64,000 nt of DNA from Brevibacillus laterosporus LMG 15441 (GCF_000219535.2 NZ_CP007806.1:2700501-2764500), one strand, 5' to 3'. Positions 39,001 through 47,319 are shown, counted from the first letter of the stretch. The notes: generated by a model not told the origin, from the sequence alone. Numbers and translations: made by a program.

Positions 39001-42000
39001 TAGTAACAGGGTACTACCACTGTTTTCTAGCATGTAGCTGATTCGCTCTTTCGGTAGCGCCGGATCAATTGGCAGAAAAGCCCCTCCCGCCTTGAGAATA
39101 GCAAGTAAACCGGTTAACATCTTAATGGAACGATCAGCCATAAGCCCTACAACCTGATTTGCTTTGACCCCTCTTGTTCTTAAGTGAACGGCAAGTTGGT
39201 TTGCACGTCTGTTCAGTTCCTTATAGGTGATCGTCTGAACTCCATCCCCTTCGACAACCGCTACAGCATCTGGGCTACGATCTACCTGCTGTTCAAATTG
39301 TTGATGCAACGTCAGGTCTCGTGGATAATCCATCTCTGTTTGATTAAATGCCGAGAGCAGATGGATGTCTGCGTCAGAGAGGAACGTTACCTGAGAAAGA
39401 GGCTGAGCTACATCTTCACTTATTGCCCTAAGAAGCCGTTCAAAGTGTGACAGCATTCGATCCATCGTATCATCGCGGTACAGCTCCGTATCATATTCAA
39501 GCATAACCTGTAAGTCTTCTCCCGCTTCAAAGACCTGAACGGTAATATCAAACTTAGACGTTTCGCTGTTCTCGATATGCATCGTCATCGTAGCATCTGC
39601 CAGGTCAATCGCACGCATTTTGGCATTTTGAACAATAAACAACACTTGAGAAAGAGGATGAAGATGTGGCCTACGTTCAAGAGAAAGTTCGTCTACTACC
39701 ATCTCAAACGGAACGTCCTGATTATCGAACGCTTCCAGTGTAGCTGCTTTTACTTTTTGCAAAAGATCAGCAAAGCTTTCTGTCATATCGATATCTGCAC
39801 GAATAGCCAATGTATTCACGAAAAATCCTATCAAACGCTCGATCTCGACTTGATTCCGGTTAGCAGTAACGGATGAGACAATAACATCACGCTGGCCAGA
39901 ATAACGGGACAGCAGGGTTAAAAAGGAGGATAACAGGGTCATGTACAGTGTTGCGCCCTCTTGTTGACTCAACTTCTCCAGTTTTTTTCGTAGATGTGAA
40001 CTGAAATTTCGTTCAATGGTTTTACCCACACGTTTTGGATGAACGGGACGCGGATAATCGGTTGGCAGTTGTAATTCAGTTGCATCCGCAAGCTTATTTT
40101 TCCAATAGGTTAATTGATGGACGATCAGTTCATCTGAGAGCAGGTTTTGCTGCCAAAGTGTATAATCTGCATATTGAATCGGCAATGCTGGCAATTCTAC
40201 GCGCTTTCCAGCTCTCATTTGGTCATAGGCATTAGCTAATTCCTCAATGAATACCCCTACAGACCAACCATCAGAGACAATATGATGAATCGAGACCACC
40301 ATGACGTGATCATCGTCTCCGGCCCGGATCAACACAGCACGAATAAGTTGATCCTTTTCTAAATGAAATGGTGTAGTCGCTTCTTGACGGATGTGTGCTT
40401 GTACTGCCTGCTCACGTTCACTGCGGGGTAGATGAGTCAAATCCACCAACGGCACTTCCATTACCTGTTTTGGATCAATAATCTGTACCGCCTCGTCCTC
40501 CTGTAAAGCAAATCGGGTTCGCAGTATTTCATGTCGGTCCACAATTAGTTGCACCGCCTGTGAAAGCAGATGAACGTGAAGCTTCTCTCCTTTCAGATGG
40601 AGGCTGACGGTGTTGTTGTAGTATGGGCTTTCTGGGTTTAATTGGTATAGGTACCATTGACGCTTTTGTGCGTTAGACATTGGGAGCGTGTTTCCGTACA
40701 CAGCTTTTGTGATCTTACGCTGCTCTTCTGTGTTACATGGACTCGCCCCCATTTGATGTTCAAGCTCTTTGGCAAGCTCCTCAATCGTCGGATTAGCAAA
40801 CAATACACGTAATGGAAGGTCCACCTGACACATTTCTCGAACCTGTGTTAGCAGTTGTGTCGCCTTAATTGATTGTCCACCAAGAGCAAAGAAGTTATCA
40901 TGGACTCCAAAATCATCTGTTCCAAGTAAGCTTGACCAAATGCCGAACAGAGCATTTTCTAAGGGAGACCTAGGTTTGATACGTTCGACGTCTCCTGCTT
41001 TTTTAGCCAATGCCACAAGCATTGCTTCACTATCGGGTTCCCCTGTCTCGGTGTACAACCATTCATCTGTTTCATGCAACGCCACTAGGATTGGCTCACT
41101 AGAGTTTTTGGTCAGAAGAATTTGCTCTGTCTTTTCTCTCAATGTTTGATACGTCAGATCGATGGTTTGATCCAATTGGAAAAAGAGATGAAGGATTTTT
41201 TGTCTCTTAGGCTCGATAGCCAGAAGCCTGGACATGTCCGGTTTGGATTCATCAATCCCTACATAAAGGAAGGCATCATTGGCCATCAAGCCTATCAGCC
41301 AGGAATAAAGACCTTTAACAGAGCGGATCGCTTGATGCCCCCGGCTTTGCAGGATCTTTTTCATCACCAGCAGGTCACGTCCCATCCCGATGTCATCCCA
41401 TAAGCTCCAGGCAAAGCAATATGTTTTCACATCACCACTCGCCTGCATATGCTGACTGAAGCTTTCCACAAACTGATTTGCCGCCGCATAGGCACCCGCC
41501 ATATAGCCAGAAGACAATGTAGTCGTTGAGGATGACGTGATATAAATGCTGTTAGGCCGATTTTTCAAAAGCTGATAAAGCGCAAACGTACCATACACCT
41601 TTGCCCTGAACATTTCATCTAATGTGGACATGGTTTCATCCTTGAGCAATGTCTCTCGGTAGACACCCGCCAGATGAATCACTCCATTCAGAGCTTGGCC
41701 AAAACGTTCCTCCCACTCAGCAACGATAGCTTCGAGCTGCACAGGATCAGCGATATTACATGCAACATAGTGAACTTCCCCACCATTTTGTGCCAAGCTT
41801 TTAAGCTCCTTGAGACATTTCATTTTTTCTTTTGTACTAGTTGATCTGTCAAAATAGCCTTCCTCTACATTGTCTGGAAGCGTTGTTCGACCAACAAGAA
41901 GCACTTTTGCCTGGCAGTGACGCAATAGATGCTCGGTAAAAAGCTTCGCTACTCCACCAAGACCACCAGTAATTAAATAAAAACCGTTTTGTCTCAGCGG

Positions 42001-44769
42001 GCTATCCGAAAGCGCTTTATTTTCCAATTCCACACGGGTTATTCTTGGGCTATAGCGCTTATTTCCACGGTAAGCAACGATAGCTGTTTTGGAATAATCC
42101 GTTTCATCTTTTTCCTGAGCTAATTTGGCGAGGGCTAGAAGATTGTTTAGCTCTTTTTTTATGTATAGACTGTAGTTCTCATGTACGTCATCAGAAAAAT
42201 CGATATGAAGAAATGTTGTCTCTGGGAATTCATGTGGTAATGTTTTGAAAAAACCAATCAACGGAGAATATGCATAGGAAATCATTTCCATGTCATTCGT
42301 CTGGTAGAGATTATGTGTAACCAAGCTAAACGTTGATGGTTGTAAATTGCGATCAGCCATGACTTTTGCTAGGTGGACGATCGCATAGTTGTGTTCTTGA
42401 ATGGCTTTCAACTCGTCTATCGTCTGTGGCTGATTCCCTGTGACATTATTACTCATCCCATGCAAATAGAACACATACGAAACGTCAAGCTGCTCTTCTT
42501 TCAGGGCGCCGAATAATTGATCGAGGTCATGAGGTTTATTGAAATTAGCGACATAGTGAAGTCGACTAATTTTGGAGAATTCTTTTCCGTTTGTAACGCT
42601 AATACATTCTCCTTCATCCATTTCCCCTACAACAAACTTGCTCGCCAGATCCATCGAATCAATCATGAGTAGACAATGGCCAGCCAGTTGCATATCCTCG
42701 ATATTCGTCATATTCACAGAAGAAGTCTCTTCCGCTGGAGATTCGACCCATACCGGCTTGTAGAACCAGCTCGGAAGCGTGTTGTCATTTTCCAGCTTTA
42801 GATCAATTTGCTTGAGAATCTCGTCAAACTCTCCCTTAGCCAAACGTCTGGAAAGCTCGGGACGCTGGATTTTTCCAGAGTTCGTTTTCGGGAACTCCTC
42901 CTGTGTAATTGGAACGATTAACGCTGGATTTAGACCCATCTTGACGTTCAGATGACGGCGAATTTCTTTGATTACACCTAAGCAGGATTCCAGATCAGGT
43001 TCTTCAGGAACGAAGAAAATTGCCAGTTCATCGCTGCCGCTAGACACCTTGGGAATGGAGACAGCCGCGGAGAACGTGACCTTTACGCCTTTTACCTCTT
43101 CCACGAACGATTCTATTTCATAATTATGAATATTATTTCCATTGATGATAATTACGTCTTTTTCACGACCGGTGATTGTTAGCCTACCTTGATGCAGGAA
43201 GCCAAGGTCGCCTGTGATAAACCAGCCATCCTCGACGAATACTTCTGCATTCGCTTCCGGGTTTTGGTAATAGCCCACCATGATGTTGTTACCTTTAACC
43301 TGCAAGCGTCCAATTTGGTTTTCTCGAATTACGTTGTTGTTGGAATCGACAATACGAATGGATACACCTGGGATCGGCCCGCCTACCTCGGTAAACATTA
43401 CATGGTTTGGATGATCTACAGGAACACTACGAACCGTTCCCCCAAGCGATGCCTTATCCAAAATCTGATACCCACTGGTCGGAGATAGTCGATTGAGAAG
43501 CTTATTAAAAACGATTCCTGAAGAAGTCTCAGACATCCCAAAGGAAGGAGCCATCGTATCATCAGGCAGTCCGTGAGGTTGAAGCAGGCTGAGGAATTGC
43601 TGTACAACCTTAGAGACGACCGGCTCTCCCCCATTCAGAATATGCCGCATGCAGGAGAGATCCCAGTTGTTTTGCTTGATTTTTTCGGCTTGATCGTTCA
43701 CCAGAGCAAATGCGAAATTCGGTGCCCAGGTCATTGTTGCGCGATAGTGGTTAATCCAGTAAAACCAATTTAGTGGATTTGCAATAAAGCTGTCGATTTT
43801 GGGCAAAATCTGTTCACTTGCCAGATAGACACCAAGCACATGAAACATCACGATTCCACCCACGTGATCCAATGGCATCCAATTCAGAATGATTTCATCC
43901 GATGTAAAGTTATGGCATGCAACGGTGCCGCGTGCACGAGCGAGAATACTTTCGTTGCAATGCTGCACACATTTCGGGATTCCAGTGCTGCCTGATGTCA
44001 AAAGATGAAGTACAAGTGAATCTGGTGAAGCCTCGTAATACTGCTGATCTGGCTCGTTTTGTAATAAAGGCTCCAATGCTACATAGCGTAGCTCGTCCGT
44101 CTCCCAAAGGTTTTTTAGTTGATCAATCGATTCAATCAATGCCTCGTCCGCTAGCACCAATGGCTTTTGTAATAGCTTCCAAGCATTATATATACGGCTG
44201 ATTCCAGAATTCCAGTCTGTATAAGTTGGTGCAATGGCGATCGGTGTCGGCAAAAAGCCACCCAGTACACACGCCCAAAACGCAGTGACGAAATTTTTAT
44301 TATCATCGAGCTGGAAGATCACTGGATCACCTGGTTGAAGTCCTTGTTGCCGCAAACCCCGCAGGATCGACTCCGCCTCTTGCAATAATTGGGCATACGT
44401 CATTGTGACTTCGCTACCATCTAGTTGAACAAAAATCAGCTTTTTGTCGTGGGCGATACGAGTCGCCCTCAAGAGAACCTCGACTAGCGTACCCGGCTCA
44501 TCCACCGCCAGTTGTAGCTCTCCCCCAAAGCTGTAAGCAAGAGGCAAGGTTTCATCCCTCTCGTCATGGTGCGATGTAGATGCAGAAGTTTGGCTCCCGG
44601 TCAATAATTGTTCTGATTTCCAGTCGGAGAAAAAGTGACTCAGATGAACGGCTGGCACTGTAACAGGGTCCTCTGTCGCCAGCACCGCTATTTGTCCAAT
44701 CCCTTTCAGCGTCTTCAGCTCTTTTTCCAAGTCGATTGGAATCGTCCGAGAATCAACAGATTGTGACAT
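33064..44769 (-). CDS. NRPS subunit 1: AL-KR-PCP loading module, then Pro and D-Leu modules
   Basis: A 3901-aa starter synthetase. Residues 1 to about 650 are an acyl-AMP ligase-type adenylation domain (LTSGSTG near 255, MPLDHVGG, TWAPNFAF, closing Lys in TNSGKIQR) of the kind seen in loading modules that activate carboxylic or alpha-keto acids rather than amino acids. It is followed by a full PKS-type ketoreductase half pair (about 690-1200) with Rossmann motif ITGGLGG near 928 and the catalytic Lys, Ser and Tyr (KVYGTF, SSSTTT, YAAANQF), then a PCP with GGQS near 1292. There is no KS or AT. Then come C (HHIVSDG near 1493), A DVQFVAHVIK (Pro), PCP, C (HHIAADG near 2543), A DAWFLGNVVK (Leu, exact code), PCP (GGDS) and E. 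Expected product: a reduced, probably 2-hydroxy, acyl group on Pro-D-Leu. The organisation resembles A-KR-PCP loading units such as AerA of aeruginosin synthesis (family knowledge). Ribosome site GAAGGGAG precedes ATG. First gene of the operon. Confidence 0.95.
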   Translation of the reverse strand: MSQSVDSRTIPIDLEKELKTLKGIGQIAVLATEDPVTVPAVHLSHFFSDWKSEQLLTGSQTSASTSHHDERDETLPLAYSFGGELQLAVDEPGTLVEVLLRATRIAHDKKLIFVQLDGSEVTMTYAQLLQEAESILRGLRQQGLQPGDPVIFQLDDNKNFVTAFWACVLGGFLPTPIAIAPTYTDWNSGISRIYNAWKLLQKPLVLADEALIESIDQLKNLWETDELRYVALEPLLQNEPDQQYYEASPDSLVLHLLTSGSTGIPKCVQHCNESILARARGTVACHNFTSDEIILNWMPLDHVGGIVMFHVLGVYLASEQILPKIDSFIANPLNWFYWINHYRATMTWAPNFAFALVNDQAEKIKQNNWDLSCMRHILNGGEPVVSKVVQQFLSLLQPHGLPDDTMAPSFGMSETSSGIVFNKLLNRLSPTSGYQILDKASLGGTVRSVPVDHPNHVMFTEVGGPIPGVSIRIVDSNNNVIRENQIGRLQVKGNNIMVGYYQNPEANAEVFVEDGWFITGDLGFLHQGRLTITGREKDVIIINGNNIHNYEIESFVEEVKGVKVTFSAAVSIPKVSSGSDELAIFFVPEEPDLESCLGVIKEIRRHLNVKMGLNPALIVPITQEEFPKTNSGKIQRPELSRRLAKGEFDEILKQIDLKLENDNTLPSWFYKPVWVESPAEETSSVNMTNIEDMQLAGHCLLMIDSMDLASKFVVGEMDEGECISVTNGKEFSKISRLHYVANFNKPHDLDQLFGALKEEQLDVSYVFYLHGMSNNVTGNQPQTIDELKAIQEHNYAIVHLAKVMADRNLQPSTFSLVTHNLYQTNDMEMISYAYSPLIGFFKTLPHEFPETTFLHIDFSDDVHENYSLYIKKELNNLLALAKLAQEKDETDYSKTAIVAYRGNKRYSPRITRVELENKALSDSPLRQNGFYLITGGLGGVAKLFTEHLLRHCQAKVLLVGRTTLPDNVEEGYFDRSTSTKEKMKCLKELKSLAQNGGEVHYVACNIADPVQLEAIVAEWEERFGQALNGVIHLAGVYRETLLKDETMSTLDEMFRAKVYGTFALYQLLKNRPNSIYITSSSTTTLSSGYMAGAYAAANQFVESFSQHMQASGDVKTYCFAWSLWDDIGMGRDLLVMKKILQSRGHQAIRSVKGLYSWLIGLMANDAFLYVGIDESKPDMSRLLAIEPKRQKILHLFFQLDQTIDLTYQTLREKTEQILLTKNSSEPILVALHETDEWLYTETGEPDSEAMLVALAKKAGDVERIKPRSPLENALFGIWSSLLGTDDFGVHDNFFALGGQSIKATQLLTQVREMCQVDLPLRVLFANPTIEELAKELEHQMGASPCNTEEQRKITKAVYGNTLPMSNAQKRQWYLYQLNPESPYYNNTVSLHLKGEKLHVHLLSQAVQLIVDRHEILRTRFALQEDEAVQIIDPKQVMEVPLVDLTHLPRSEREQAVQAHIRQEATTPFHLEKDQLIRAVLIRAGDDDHVMVVSIHHIVSDGWSVGVFIEELANAYDQMRAGKRVELPALPIQYADYTLWQQNLLSDELIVHQLTYWKNKLADATELQLPTDYPRPVHPKRVGKTIERNFSSHLRKKLEKLSQQEGATLYMTLLSSFLTLLSRYSGQRDVIVSSVTANRNQVEIERLIGFFVNTLAIRADIDMTESFADLLQKVKAATLEAFDNQDVPFEMVVDELSLERRPHLHPLSQVLFIVQNAKMRAIDLADATMTMHIENSETSKFDITVQVFEAGEDLQVMLEYDTELYRDDTMDRMLSHFERLLRAISEDVAQPLSQVTFLSDADIHLLSAFNQTEMDYPRDLTLHQQFEQQVDRSPDAVAVVEGDGVQTITYKELNRRANQLAVHLRTRGVKANQVVGLMADRSIKMLTGLLAILKAGGAFLPIDPALPKERISYMLENSGSTLLLTDFDMADLPFNGDLIKLDDTTYQHNNADNLDCINTSSDLLYAIYTSGTTGHPKGIMLTHRNLSNIVHFEYNRTTLDFRRVLQFTTMSFDVCYQEIFSTLLAGGELHIIGNDDKRDILKLLAFIEEYRLETAFLPTSLFKFIINESYYVEKLPKTLKHLVVAGEQLVLPESFIAYLHQHDIQLHNHYGPSETHVITSLTMKAKESIMGIPPIGRPLANTRIFIVSEEMQLQPVGVPGELCVSGDTVGLGYLNRKELTAEKFVINPFAPDEIMYRTGDIARWLPDGTIEYLGRIDHQIKIRGYRIEPGEIEIQLLNHPMISKAFVMVYQNGTNASLCGYYVAEEALSPEAVHSYLAESLPDYMVPAYLIPLNELPLNHNGKIDRRALPIPDSSMTMEEYVDPSNEIEETLAKIWSEVLGVENVSVTSNFFKIGGHSLKATMLVARIHKHFGIEFPLKEVFHKPTIQQMAGYIEQAAVRSFTTIESAPAMTHYPVTSAQKRLYVISQFDGVKTGYNMPVIAELRGNLDKERLRQALEAVVLRHDTLRTSYEMMDGVLVQRIHESADVSLEIVQLQTTEAISSADRKIHDLISNAIRPFHLRIAPQLRATLIELAPEHAILVVDMHHIAADGVSLNIFMNDLGAYYQGKSLPPLHIQYKDYAVWKQSYLGSEENQQHEAYWLDIFTNEPPVLELPTDFQRPSVQSFEGDRIWIDQDEDWTAKLKALATSLDTTLYMLLLAIYNVFLAKWTNQEDIIVGSPIAGRPHADVEPIMGMFVNTLALRNYPEANKSFSQFVAEVKEHVLQAHEHQDYPLEELIEKLGIRRDLSRNPLFDTMFTLQNVDIDYNVMQDVQVSAYDYQYPISKFDLTLLCVEKDGRLRFEWEYSTKLFTRETIVRMSKHLIHLLEQIIEQPQLSIVDIELITEAEKTQLLHDFNRTEWEHPVEQTIHALIEKQALQAPDQTAVVFRSEALTYQQLNEKANQLAHTLREKGAGPEQVIAIIADRSLEMFIGLLAILKAGAAFVPIDPEYPAERIQYMLDDSQAKLLLHHTNQDVKLDTYAREVIRISDQFSYQRDIANLPEMTQPSNLAYIIYTSGSTGKPKGVMIEHRSLVNLCFWHRSEYGITADDATTKYAGFGFDASVWEIFPYLISGATIHVIGDEIRYDIHKLNEYYEQNRITISFLPTQLCETFMSLCNRSLRYLLTGGDKLRTYEPQSYQLVNNYGPTENTVVATNCFITEAGSSIPIGKPIHNVKAYVLNSYNQLQPIGVPGELCVSGINLARGYWNKQELTDEKFVANPFATGERMYRTGDLVRWLPDGNLEYVGRMDAQVKIRGHRIELGEIETTLMQHPSVKEVAVVAWQDSNSNMLAAYFTVDSVVTTNELRKWLAQSLPDYMVPAYFIEVERLPLTANGKVDRKALPAVDKSAEVAISYKAPQNETDAILATIWQEVLGEERIGIQSNFYDLGGDSIKAIQVIALLNKHQLKVEIKDIFMNPTIEELSMYVKPLEAKADQGMVTGAVELTPIQRWFFAQKFTDSHHWNQAMMVYRREGFDEQALCRVLHELVLHHDALRMSYEISELDIKQVNRGEEGCLYGFEVIDLSHLSAEKELDLAIQKEASRIQQSLDLTCGPLIHAGLFHTAEGDHLLLAIHHLVVDGVSWRILLEDLARGYEQAIGDQLIHFAEKTHSYQDWAEALTRYASTRMGQREMSYWQSVLQTTTEPIPKDATSSCNSWAETTEKTIWLSTKETEDLLKHAHHTYNTEINDILLTALGLTLSEWSGQTQIRVDLEGHGREEIIADISVARTVGWFTSIYPVVLKMNSLQDLGEQIKQMKESLRQIPNKGVGYGILNYLGETPLTGKQAEVSFNYLGQFDNSQQVGSFQASDKSVGEMFSPRAERTYLLDFLGMVTDGRLKLSVLYNTQIHQAKTIASLLERFKENLLRCILHCVSKQTNELTPSDFTSSGLSFDDLEAALDLFNR

Positions 44770-45031
44770 ATTCTGAAACTCCCTTCGTTACGATGGATAG
44801 TGAAAGACTGGGTAATCTTGTATAAAACAAATTGTTCTAAATTTTTTGAAACTGTAAATTTCAACCTGACTAAAAATATGTATGCAGAAAATATTAATCC
44901 AAAACATAAATAAATGCAATTTTTATTATGTAAAAAAATATAAGCTAATCTTTAAACAAGTATAAATAGCATTTATTTACATGAAAGAAAATGAAATGTG
45001 TGCTAGTAAAAAGCGCAGCTTATCCACCCTC

Positions 45032-45071
45032 TAGATAAAGGCCCTGTTCTTGACATACCAGGCTTTATCTA
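45032..45071. repeat. Inverted repeat in the NRPS leader region
   Basis: TAGATAAAGGCC (45032-45043) pairs with GGCTTTATCTA (45061-45071) with one bulged G, separated by 17 bases. No T-run on either side. It could be an operator, an RNA structure or an IS scar. Confidence 0.5.
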
Positions 45072-45640
45072 CTGAACCTTAGTAACACCACACTGTTTTA
45101 TCACTTATGTCCAACATCGTAACTGCTAAGGTATCAAAAGCTTACCTGAAGTCATCAAATGGGTTCAGTCTGTTCTGTTTACTGTCTATGCTAGGAAAGA
45201 ATACATGTAAAAAAGTCATTTTAGTGAAATTTAAAATAGGTGTGTCAGATGTTATATCAGATAGGACTAACGAGGTACTTTACTCAATATTTCCGTGGAG
45301 CGATCAATCGAAATTTACTTGCATAAAAAATCTCTCAAAAATCAAGAATCGCCTTCTCAGTTCAAATCGCGGACAATCAAAATCAATTAACTCTGCTAAT
45401 AAAAAAGCGCATTACTAATTGGTATTGTAAGTATTAGGAAGTATTTACAAATCATATTATAAATAATTTTTACAAAAAAATAAATAGATTCATCTTTTGT
45501 AAAAGAATTCTTTTTCAGAATCCTCCTCTTAGAATTTTCAATTTGTTAGTTAAATAAAAATATCATTTTCCTGTAAAAAGGGAGCAGTTTTGTCCATTTC
45601 GGTTGATGAGGGGAGCATTTTACGTAAAAAAAGAAGGGGT

Positions 45641-45665
45641 TCTTTGATGCACCTCACATCAAAGA
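45641..45665. repeat. 9-bp hairpin in the NRPS leader region
   Basis: Perfect arms TCTTTGATG (45641-45649) and CATCAAAGA (45657-45665) with a 7-base loop. On the plus strand a loosely T-rich stretch follows, so a weak terminator is possible, but no plus-strand gene ends here. Confidence 0.4.
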
Positions 45666-45829
45666 GTAAATTGTTACTTTTTATTATCTCACTAACATGT
45701 ACATGTATGGGCTAGTTGATCTTTGAAGCATTTTTACATACGATCACACTTCCTATCCCTTTAATAAGCCAACTCGATCACGTTTCTCACCTCCGAGATC
45801 GAGATCGATATCCATTTCACAAAACAAAA

Positions 45830-45867
45830 CTATCTTATCTCATCGTTTGGGCAATGAAATAAGATAG
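45830..45867 (-). terminator. Probable bidirectional terminator
   Basis: Fourteen-base arms (45830-45843 and 45854-45867, 13 of 14 paired, 10-base loop), with T-rich tracts on both sides (minus: TTTTGTTTTG; plus: ATTTGTTATTTTT). It closes the small frame at 45889-46143 and so separates that block from the NRPS leader. Confidence 0.7.
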
Positions 45868-45888
45868 ATTTGTTATTTTTCTAGAATC

Positions 45889-46143
45889 CTATTCACTTTT
45901 TCTCAATCGGCGTCGAGTTTCCTTAGCTCCTGATCGAGTGGTACCCTTTCCCCTCTTTTTGCCTTCTACTGTTAGATCAAGTACCACAAGTAGCTGAACA
46001 AAAGATATCAGCAGAATGCATAATCCAATAGCTTCTTCATTTGACTGTTTCAAGCTCTGCTTGCTGACGTTTGGATATACTTTCGCTATCGTATTCCTAA
46101 TTATCAAAATCGCCATCATCTGGTCATCTGTTCTTTCTGACAA
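45889..46143 (-). CDS. Possible small single-span membrane protein
   Basis: An 84-codon frame, TTG start (or internal ATGs ten codons in), with one hydrophobic span (AIGLCILLISFVQLLVVLDL) and a very basic C-terminal tail (KKRGKGTTRSGAKETRRRLRK). No clear ribosome site is visible. Its stop lies 20 bases before a good terminator, which is the main support for it being real. No family recognised. Confidence 0.3.
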   Translation of the reverse strand: MSERTDDQMMAILIIRNTIAKVYPNVSKQSLKQSNEEAIGLCILLISFVQLLVVLDLTVEGKKRGKGTTRSGAKETRRRLRKSE

Positions 46144-46317
46144 GTTCGGGGATTAGCTAGTTCTCTTTGTCTTCTAGTTTGCTGGAGTCTGCTATCGTCG
46201 TGTGTTAAAAATTTATTTATAACAAAATCTTCATTCCTAGGTGATTCTTACAGATTACTTCTTCCTTTCCATACATCAAAGCCATCTTACAAAACGATTT
46301 GACGCTTAGATTGCTGC

Positions 46318-46335
46318 AATTCCCCGTGGGGAATT
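46318..46335. repeat. Short palindrome
   Basis: AATTCCCC and GGGGAATT around a 2-base centre. It lies 60 bases past the stop of the duplicated-domain gene. The tiny centre favours a protein-binding site over an RNA hairpin; function unknown. Confidence 0.35.
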
Positions 46336-46395
46336 CTCTTCTCCTGATACTCATTGTATAGTCCGTTTAACCATTCATCGCTGTATGTAAACACT

Positions 46396-47319
46396 CTAGA
46401 CTTCTCTTTTCTCATCAGGATAATAGATAATTCGAACATAATCCGAATCCTTTGAATCCATATCCCCTAGAAACATTCGCTCATGCTCGGGTACAAGCTC
46501 ATACTTTTCCTGAAGTCTAGCTCGATTAAACTCGGATGGATCTTCTAAATACTCATAATAGACCTGTCTGCATAGTTCTAAAGAAGCTGTTTCTCCCTTA
46601 AGCTTTTTAAGCATATCCTGCAATTCATCATACTTATCATTGATTTCGCTTGCATACTGAGCTACTGAGAATGTTACCTCGCCTAAATGATCAAGTACGA
46701 TAGCAGTAGGTTCTTCAAATGAAGTAAATAAGACTTTATTGTCCCACAATTCCTTAACACTCTCGATACTATATTCAAATGTAAAAAATGAATTGTAACA
46801 AACCACAGCATCATCCTTATAAACAACAATTCGCACAAGATAATTTTTCCCCTCATGCTTCATAAAGGCTGTGAATCCTTGACCCGCTACAGTGTCATAT
46901 CCAATTTCGTGAGTAACACGGAAGTCTTCGGGGGTTGGAGAATGCAGAATCCTTCTAGCATTCCATAGCTCCTTCTCTTCCTCAGAAATACGATAGATAT
47001 TACGGAGTGAGGGATTTAGTTGTGTAACAGTGTCGCGGATCAAATTCATATATTGGCCTTGGTCAAAATTCCACTGTGCATCCGCTATCTCATACGATCC
47101 CAATCCAAATATAGAGATCGCTTCACCTTGAGGGACACTAGGGACGAGCCAATTCTTATTGAGCTTTTCAACCATTCCATCTAAATCGACTAGCTCCCAG
47201 CAATTAACCATTCCATCCTCATAAACGTCTACATAAATAAAAAAATAACTCCCGCCATTGCAAATAAAACCAGGTATCTTCGTTCCTTCTATCGTTTTCG
47301 TTCTGCGAATTTTTTGCAT
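46396..47319 (-). CDS. Hypothetical protein with two repeated domains
   Basis: A 307-aa cytosolic protein I do not recognise with certainty. It seems to consist of two copies of a roughly 90-residue domain. Copy one (about 17-105) contains YFFIYVDVYEDGMVNCW and VEKLNKNWLVPSVPQGEAISIFGLGS; copy two (about 145-240) contains YLVRIVVYKDDAVVCYN and VKELWDNKVLFTSFEEPTAIVLDHLG. The shared pattern is a strand with VY.D..V.C, a helix ending in L..N.V..S, a short loop with an A..I/V, and then LG. A C-terminal helical part with DELQDMLKKLKGE follows. It starts 37 bases after the NADAR gene, so the two are probably co-transcribed. No catalytic motif or membrane span is evident. Confidence 0.8.
   Translation of the reverse strand: MQKIRRTKTIEGTKIPGFICNGGSYFFIYVDVYEDGMVNCWELVDLDGMVEKLNKNWLVPSVPQGEAISIFGLGSYEIADAQWNFDQGQYMNLIRDTVTQLNPSLRNIYRISEEEKELWNARRILHSPTPEDFRVTHEIGYDTVAGQGFTAFMKHEGKNYLVRIVVYKDDAVVCYNSFFTFEYSIESVKELWDNKVLFTSFEEPTAIVLDHLGEVTFSVAQYASEINDKYDELQDMLKKLKGETASLELCRQVYYEYLEDPSEFNRARLQEKYELVPEHERMFLGDMDSKDSDYVRIIYYPDEKREV

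Larger units (their letters stand above)
44770..45829. other. 1.1-kb AT-rich leader region upstream of the NRPS operon
   Basis: No convincing gene on either strand. It should contain the NRPS promoter, read leftward; a TTGAAA...TTTCAA inverted repeat (about 44848-44866) lies close to the start but boxes cannot be fixed. Other structure: an 11-bp inverted repeat with one bulge at 45032-45071, a 9-bp hairpin at 45641-45665, and two GGGAGCA-TTTT units (about 45581 and 45611) that recall the multiple terminal repeats of IS21-family elements and may be an old IS end. The 103-codon plus-strand frame at 45107-45418 has no ribosome site or recognisable features. Confidence 0.5.

Noticed and set aside
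3099-44201. Many 60-140-codon plus-strand frames opposite the synthetases
   Set aside because: They are antisense shadows of the NRPS genes with repeated, domain-periodic composition and no ribosome sites.
3162-44769. Assignment of the cluster to bogorol/brevibacillin
   Set aside because: The number of modules (10 plus loader), the two Pro codes and the C-SET ending do not fit a 13-residue peptide with Orn/Lys and a reduced C-terminus.
45107-45418. 103-codon plus-strand frame in the NRPS leader
   Set aside because: No ribosome site, no recognisable domain, and a composition like the surrounding non-coding DNA.
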